Source of the DNA: Dissophora ornata
Taxonomy: Eukaryota > Mortierellomycota > Mortierellomycetes > Mortierellales > Mortierellaceae
Direction: 5' to 3'
Length of the DNA stretch: 16,932 nt
NCBI GenBank assembly: GCA_025201705.1
Contig: MU617276.1
Location: 1 to 16,932 of the forward strand
Position 1 is the first letter of the stretch, and every line of letters begins with the position of its first letter. Made by a program: the position numbers and the translations under genes. The notes under the pieces were generated by a model, which had not been told where the DNA came from, made no database searches, and was given only the letters and a program-made list of their open reading frames with translations. Below are positions 10,690-16,932 of this stretch, in pieces.

Positions 10690-11515
10690 CTATATTTCAC
10701 TCAATTGGAACCGCTGACCCTGCCAGTGCAGCGAATCCTTATCAAGGTCCGCGGCCAGCTCACTCAGTACCATCGATGACTTGAGAAGACCTAGGGTGCA
10801 TCCTCTGTATATGTCCCCGTCGATGGCCTGCTCCTGGGCCCCGGCCATGGATTTAGGCAAGGGGTGATATAGACGACCCGTGGATGCGGACACTCTGAGC
10901 TGATCTGGCAAGAATGGTGTCCGCAGAGAGCCAGCCCACAGCAATTGACCTAGTAACCGGTCATTAACAATACGGTCAGCCATGTCAGTCCATCGTGTTG
11001 GTCTCTATCTGACAGACACAACAAAAAAGGTCAGCCAACCGACCTTCCTTTAGCCCGTGGAACACAATGGGTGTATCAGCAGCCTCGACAAAGTTGAATT
11101 CCTTGCCACAGGGGCTCAGCCATGCATACTCTGGAAATAGGGATGTTGTGTTTGGTTTGACACGAGTGATAAAGAAGTCGAGAAACTTTGGGTCCTTGTA
11201 GCAGGAGGTGAAGTTTTTGGGGTAGGTGTCCTGGAGAAAGACTTGGCCGTGGATATCTACGTAATAAAAGTAGGGGCGCACACCCTTGGCTTGTAGTTGG
11301 GCTAGAGTGTTCCGATCCGGCAGCTGTCCACGGTCATGTAGAGATGTTGGTGTCTCTTCATCCAGAGGGCGGTGCTGCGGTGGCTGCGTTCGCAAACAAG
11401 AATACTGTGAGAAGTGCCTCTTTGTACAGGACCGCCAATAGTGGGCCAAAGGGATGAATGGAGAGGCCCATGGCAGGACTCTGTTTGCTCGCGAAATGCT
11501 GAGTGGGGCATTCAT
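10690..11515 (-). CDS. UPF0598 (C8orf82-like) predicted mitochondrial protein
   Basis: Two exons, 11515-11044 and 10949-10690, joined in phase 1 through a 94-nt intron (gtcggt ... ttactag, with TTAATGAC as a possible branch site), 243 aa. Without splicing the frame breaks, and two separate reading frames appear. The joined product reads TPIVFHGLKEGQLLWAGSLR, matching human C8orf82 across the junction. Other family blocks are YFYYVDIHGQVFLQDT, NFTSCYKDPKFLDFF, WLSPCGKEFNF and the C-terminal TGRLYHP and LHWQGQRF. The biochemical role of this family is not established. The first 40 residues are rich in Arg and Ser with almost no acidic residues (SRANRVLPWASPF, KRHFSQYS), which fits a mitochondrial presequence. 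It runs tandem with PAP1 and divergent from the MAP kinase. An A/T-rich ATAAATAAATAA-type element sits just before the ATG. Confidence 0.85.
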
Positions 11516-11676
11516 TATTTATTTATCGGACGGGGGATGGAGCCCGTGTTAGTGGAATGAGAGTCGAATGGGCGGTGGTGAAAGACGTTGCTGAGCTGTG
11601 CTCTCTCTCGCGGCCGCAAGGGGGGAGAAGAGTGTTTCAAGTCAGGTCGCTGTTTGCTTTCACACGCAGCATCATC

Positions 11677-11694
11677 AACAACAACAACAACAAC
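11677..11694 (+). repeat. (AAC)6 microsatellite
   Basis: Six perfect AAC units preceded by ATCATC. Confidence 0.9.
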
Positions 11695-11973
11695 AGTGCC
11701 CACGACCCCCTTGATCGTTTGAGAGTGAGCAAAACACAAGCGAGAGGGACTTTTTACGTTGTCGCATGGCTGGCGGAGTGTCTACCTGAGATGGACTACA
11801 ACAGCACGACAAGAACAGGTGCCCGAGGGGGGGCCGCCCGCCAGCCGACGGACCAGCTGCCGATGCGAGCACGAGTGGTACCAGGGGGGACAAATTTAAT
11901 TTCGCAAGGTGCTGCGACGAAGACCATAGACCATGGAGAGGGAGGGGGAGAGGGTCCAATCAGGCACTGCAGA

Positions 11974-12060
11974 CTCTTTTTGCTTCTCTCTTTCTCTCTT
12001 TCCCTTCCCTCTCTTTCTCTCTCCTCTCTTTCCTCTGCATCTCATCTCCTCCGTCCTCTT
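11974..12060 (+). repeat. C/T-rich tract upstream of the MAP kinase
   Basis: A nearly pure pyrimidine block on the sense strand, echoed by a second at about 12131-12245. C/T-rich blocks before the ATG are common in fungal promoters and 5' leaders of strongly expressed genes. Confidence 0.75.
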
Positions 12061-12115
12061 TGCCCACACGCTGCCACCGTCGGACAAAAAGCCTACAGAG
12101 CATTACAGAGCATAT

Positions 12116-12123
12116 TATATAAA
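12116..12123 (+). promoter_or_regulatory. TATA-box candidate for the MAP kinase
   Basis: TATATAAA lies 171 bp upstream of ATG 12295, between two C/T-rich blocks. Position and sequence fit a TATA element; transcription start is not visible from sequence. Confidence 0.4.
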
Positions 12124-12294
12124 CTTCTGTGTCCCCCCCCCTCCCCTTTTTTTTTCTGTACGTCCAAGACTTGTTTGTCTGGACCATCCTCTCTTCCTCT
12201 TCCATCTCTCATCCTTCCCTCCCGTCCCCTCATCCCGTCTTTGCCCATCATTCTCTCGCGAATCACTAAGCGTTTAAGCGATACCATCTCGGAA

Positions 12295-14022
<1,728 letters not shown>

Positions 14023-14046
14023 AAAAAAAAAAAAAAAAAAAAAAAA
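14023..14046 (+). repeat. A24 tract immediately after the MAP kinase stop codon
   Basis: The 24 A residues start at the base directly after TAG (14020-14022). They are genomic, in a gene that keeps all its introns. Confidence 0.95.
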
Positions 14047-14065
14047 GGGTGCGTTTAAGCGCTCA

Positions 14066-14075
14066 AATAAATAAA
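14066..14075 (+). terminator. Overlapping AATAAA polyadenylation signals of the MAP kinase
   Basis: AATAAATAAA lies 43 bp after the stop codon, well placed for the MAP kinase 3' end. Confidence 0.55.
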
Positions 14076-14189
14076 GCACAAAATTTGTCCCAGGGATGAG
14101 TAAAAAGGATAGGCTACTTACTGTACAGGGGCCTGCCTGCACGACAGCAAAGCGCTTCGGACCATTGTCGTGGATGGGGCATGAAACGT

Positions 14190-14280
14190 GGCAGGAGGCT
14201 GAGAGAGAGGCAGAGAGAAACAGCAAGAGCAGAGAGAGAAACAGCAGACAGACAGAGAGAGAGAGGGAGAGCGAGAGAGC
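14190..14280 (+). repeat. Purine-rich imperfect GA repeat
   Basis: A degenerate (GAGA/CAGA) block of about 90 bp on the plus strand, between the MAP kinase and Rab genes. Confidence 0.8.
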
Positions 14281-14663
14281 TGCAGCCGGTCACGCCGCAG
14301 GTGCGCTTGCTTTTTCGCTCCTCGCGTTGATGGTCTTTTGATTGTAGCTTTCCCATCATCTCTGCGTTCCTCTCCTCAGTGAAACCCCATCCATCATCGT
14401 ACTTGCCATCGTTTTGCTCATTACCTCCCTCATCCTCGTAAGTACACTGCATATCCCCTGGTCATGGACCCCCATATCCGTGTGCGTGGCATTCCATGTA
14501 AAGCCCATGAACTAATTTATATTTTTTGCCTCATTCCCACCTCATCATCTTTTTCCTGTTTTATCGTCATCCCATCCGTCACGCTGCTCCAAAACATTAC
14601 ACTTTTACTTCCAATCTTTTATCCTCTCCTTTTCTGTCAAATCCCATATAATCAGCATCCACC

Positions 14664-16113
14664 ATGTCTACCCCAAAGAGCGCCTCATACGATTATCTCA
14701 TCAAGCTGCTTCTGATTGGAGACTCAGGTAAGTCAGAGAAGCGGGACCTAATGCACCAACCCGGATCTAAGAGTCTGCAGGAATGGGTGGGCTATGCTTT
14801 GGTGACCCGCAGCCCGTCGCACGTACTCCTGCCCTATCCGCTAAAGTGCTCTTTCGTGCTCATCGGTTCATGCTAAGGGGGAGGAGGACAACGTTGCGTA
14901 ATAGACCGGGGGACTAATGAAAGCCTTCGCCCATCATCACTGAACTAGGCGTCGGCAAGTCGTGCCTCCTTCTCCGTTTCTCTGATGACTCGTTCACACC
15001 ATCTTTCATCACCACCATCGGTATCGATTTCAAGATTCGTACCATTGAACTTGATGGCAAGCGCATCAAGCTCCAGATCTGGGACACAGCTGGTAATTTG
15101 TCTCTGCAGCAGAAGACCTGATGTGTAGATATGGAGATATGGGGGGAAGTCATTAGCAACTAATCTACTCTTTGTCTTTAGGCCAGGAGCGCTTCCGCAC
15201 CATCACAACAGGTACGAGTTCTGTGCTGACCTACCGCACGAAAAGGACAAAACGGATGGGCAACAGCTACGAAATTGCTCTTTGCATCGGTCAGGTCAGG
15301 CGTTTGACACCATCATGAACGCAGCTTGAGAAACCAACCGGTATTCTTTGTTTCTTTCCTATTTTTTGAATGCAGCGTACTATCGCGGAGCTATGGGTAT
15401 CCTTCTGGTGTACGATGTCACCGACGAGCGCTCCTTTAGCAGTAAGTACAAAAATGAAATACAGCAAAAGAGGTCGTTCAATAGATAGGGGGCCGAATAT
15501 GGCAGTATGGTCGTTATCATAGCAAGTTTACTCAACAAAGGCCTTTTCTTTCGATTGTTGGTGACGCTGTAGACATTCGCAATTGGTTCTCGAACATTGA
15601 GCAGCATGCCAGTGAGGGTGTCAACAAGATTTTGATTGGAAACAAGTGCGATATGCCGGACAAAAAGGTAAACCCCTGTGGCAAGACTCTTACGGAACCG
15701 GAGCTGCGAAAACCAAGGCTGGCGCTAACAGTACATATGCATATGTTCCTATTGCATCCTCACAGGTGATTTCCAAGGACCAGGGCCAAGCTCTGGCGGA
15801 CGAGTTTGGAATCAAGTTTTTGGAAACGAGTGCCAAGTCCAACATTTGCGTTGAGGAGGCATTTTTCTCCTTGGCTAGGTATAGACTGATTTCATGGCGT
15901 GGTGCAGCAACTGTGTTGTTTTGAGTTACTCTGACGACCCATTCTTCTTTCTTTTTCTTTTTTTTCTTGCGTCATGCTGCAATTATCCCCATCACCAACA
16001 GGGATATCAAGAAGCGCATGATTGACACCCAGACCAACCAAACACAGAACCCCAACACTCTAGTAGTCGAGGATAGAAGTGGCGGCAAGCTTGGAAACGG
16101 ATGCTGCAACTAA
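14664..16113 (+). CDS. SEC4: Sec4/Ypt2/Rab8-class small GTPase
   Basis: Seven exons: 14664-14727, 14949-15092, 15182-15211, 15376-15441, 15573-15667, 15766-15878 and 16002-16113. All phases match, giving 207 aa. This Rab drives docking of post-Golgi vesicles at the plasma membrane through the exocyst. Visible motifs are the P-loop GDSGVGKS (19-26), effector loop [21 protein letters not shown] with Q71, NKCD (125-128) and ETSAK (153-157). The effector loop and the [14 protein letters not shown] opening are those of the Sec4/Ypt2/Rab8 group. ATG 14664 has a strong CCACC context. Exon 3 is a 30-nt microexon. The C-terminus ends GNGCCN, so the prenylated di-cysteine is one residue from the end rather than terminal. 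AATAAA at 16284-16289 is a likely 3' signal. Class is firm; Sec4 versus Rab8 is naming. Confidence 0.94.
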
Positions 16114-16638
16114 AGCGAAGGAGGGGCCGCTCAGCAGGGATCCATTGTTTCTGATACACGTTAAGAAGCCGCTAATGGGGTGCAAAGATCAAACAACATA
16201 TAATGACTGTTGACAACCAGTGACCCCACGTAGAGAGACATTTGTTAGTTGGCAGCACAATACAAATGCACACTGGTCGAAAGAATAAAGACTGAGCCTA
16301 TTATTATCAACAACATGCGTTGCTGCATTATACAAAAACTAGCGAGCCATGCTTGCTTCAGATCCACGTTTCTATTGAGTGACATTTATCCGCTTTGAAA
16401 AGCATCGTGGAGCCTCAGTGGTGGACAAAGGCCACTCTCCAAGACATGCCACGGTATGGATAGACCAAATCTAGATGCAAAACAACATTCCTTGCTTGCT
16501 ATGGAGGAAATTCTGGTCAGAAATATAATGAAGGCATATCTGGCTCATGACAAAGTGCTCAGCAAGAACAAAGAAGGAGAAACATTCGCTACTTCCATAC
16601 AGGTGTTCGTACATGTCGAGCAAAAAAAGTCCTGCGAT
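16114..16638. other. Intergenic region downstream of the SEC4-like gene
   Basis: 525 bp holding the Rab 3' UTR. A 66-codon plus-strand reading frame (16456-16656) has no recognisable features, and I see no other gene. Confidence 0.6.
16284..16289 (+). terminator. AATAAA polyadenylation signal of the SEC4-like gene
   Basis: A perfect hexamer 171 bp after the Rab stop codon. Confidence 0.5.
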
Positions 16639-16812
16639 CTAGCGCTCTCCCTTTAGACTTTGTCCCAACCGACCGTACATACCAGCACCAACAACAACAT
16701 CGGTAGCAGCACCAGCAACGCCACCGGCAACATGATGGGAGGCATCAAGCAAACAGGTGGACGCAAGCGAGCCCAGCAGAGCGTAGAAAATGACGGAACA
16801 CACACCTGACAT
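16639..16812 (-). CDS. Small hydrophobic protein with glycine-zipper-like segment, unknown function
   Basis: A 57-aa reading frame starts at ATG 16812 in a good CACC-ATG context. I do not recognise a family. The first 22 residues (VCSVIFYALLGSLASTCLL core) look like a signal anchor or signal peptide. The second part, VAGGVAGAATDVVVGAG, has small residues spaced like a glycine zipper and could form another membrane helix. The tail is basic (GRLGQSLKGER). A gtatgt within the GAG-MYG segment could be a splice donor, which would change the C-terminus. It converges on the Rab gene. No homologue was checked, and a chance reading frame of this size is possible. Confidence 0.45.
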   Translation of the reverse strand: MSGVCSVIFYALLGSLASTCLLDASHHVAGGVAGAATDVVVGAGMYGRLGQSLKGER

Positions 16813-16932
16813 GGTGAGTGAGTAATAAAAAAAATTTACATTACACTGTTCATCCAACTCCTTTCATTAGAAGCTCCCCTCTCATCTGCCTTCTAGATGC
16901 TTGAAAGGTAACGTTTGCTATTGACCCCCCCC

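Larger units (their letters stand above)
11516..12294. other. Divergent promoter region between UPF0598 and the MAP kinase
   Basis: 779 bp with no independent gene. It holds an (AAC)6 run, two C/T-rich blocks and a TATATAAA. The plus-strand frame of the MAP kinase stays open through the whole region, with in-frame ATGs at 11557, 11791 and 11863. Confidence 0.6.
14047..14663. other. Intergenic region between MAP kinase and SEC4-like gene
   Basis: 617 bp with no supported gene. It holds overlapping AATAAA signals at 14066-14075, a purine-rich block at 14190-14280, and pyrimidine-rich sequence from about 14350 to the Rab start that looks like promoter and 5' UTR. Confidence 0.65.

Noticed and set aside
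10960..11043. Frameshift mutation in the UPF0598 gene
   Set aside because: A 94-nt GT-AG intron with matching phase and a branch-like TTAATGAC restores the family sequence, so no frameshift is needed.
14114..14452. Minus-strand Ser/Leu-rich 112-codon frame
   Set aside because: It is explained by the purine-rich repeat at 14190-14280; low complexity only.
16456..16656. 66-codon plus-strand frame
   Set aside because: No motif, and it lies in the region downstream of the Rab gene and slightly overlaps the better-supported minus-strand small frame. Kept only as a note.

Overview
This window is intron-rich nuclear DNA from a fungus. The gene set (a Fus3/Kss1-class MAP kinase, a Sec4/Rab8-class GTPase, a yeast-like poly(A) polymerase), the short introns (about 50-220 nt, mostly 80-110) and a Mutator-like transposase remnant suggest an early-diverging lineage such as Mucoromycota or Mortierellomycota. 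That placement is inference. I assembled gene models by hand from splice sites, reading phase and remembered family consensus; most multi-exon models close in phase with no internal stop.

Layout. 1-2.6 kb is accessory DNA: a five-exon hypothetical gene (29-1137) with an in-frame stop and decayed-looking sequence behind it, a 20-bp inverted repeat, and a fragment of a MULE transposase fused to a coiled-coil tail (1949-2589). 2.7-4.1 kb is a GNAT/FR47-like acyltransferase. 4.75-6.07 kb is a HOP2/PSMC3IP meiotic recombination factor, preceded by three ACGCGT (MluI cell-cycle box) motifs. 6.19-7.26 kb is VPS20/CHMP6 (ESCRT-III), only 125 bp downstream of HOP2. On the minus strand lie poly(A) polymerase (10425-7752, ten coding exons) and a UPF0598/C8orf82-type predicted mitochondrial protein (11515-10690, two exons). 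The plus strand then carries the MAP kinase with a TEY activation loop (12295-14022) and the Sec4/Rab8 GTPase (14664-16113). A 57-residue membrane-like small protein on the minus strand (16812-16639) closes the window.

The genes do not form a pathway. From 2.7 kb on it is an ordinary housekeeping/signalling neighbourhood next to a transposon-scarred edge. The most useful oddities are three GC-AG introns among about 40 (two in the poly(A) polymerase, one of them inside its catalytic motif), the ACGCGT cluster before a meiotic gene, the nuclease-like motif pattern in the first hypothetical gene, the truncated MULE with its coiled-coil tail, a stop-free in-frame 264-codon run upstream of the MAP kinase ATG, and an A24 tract starting at the base after the MAP kinase stop codon. 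I see no rRNA, tRNA or CRISPR array, and no convincing new multi-gene system.
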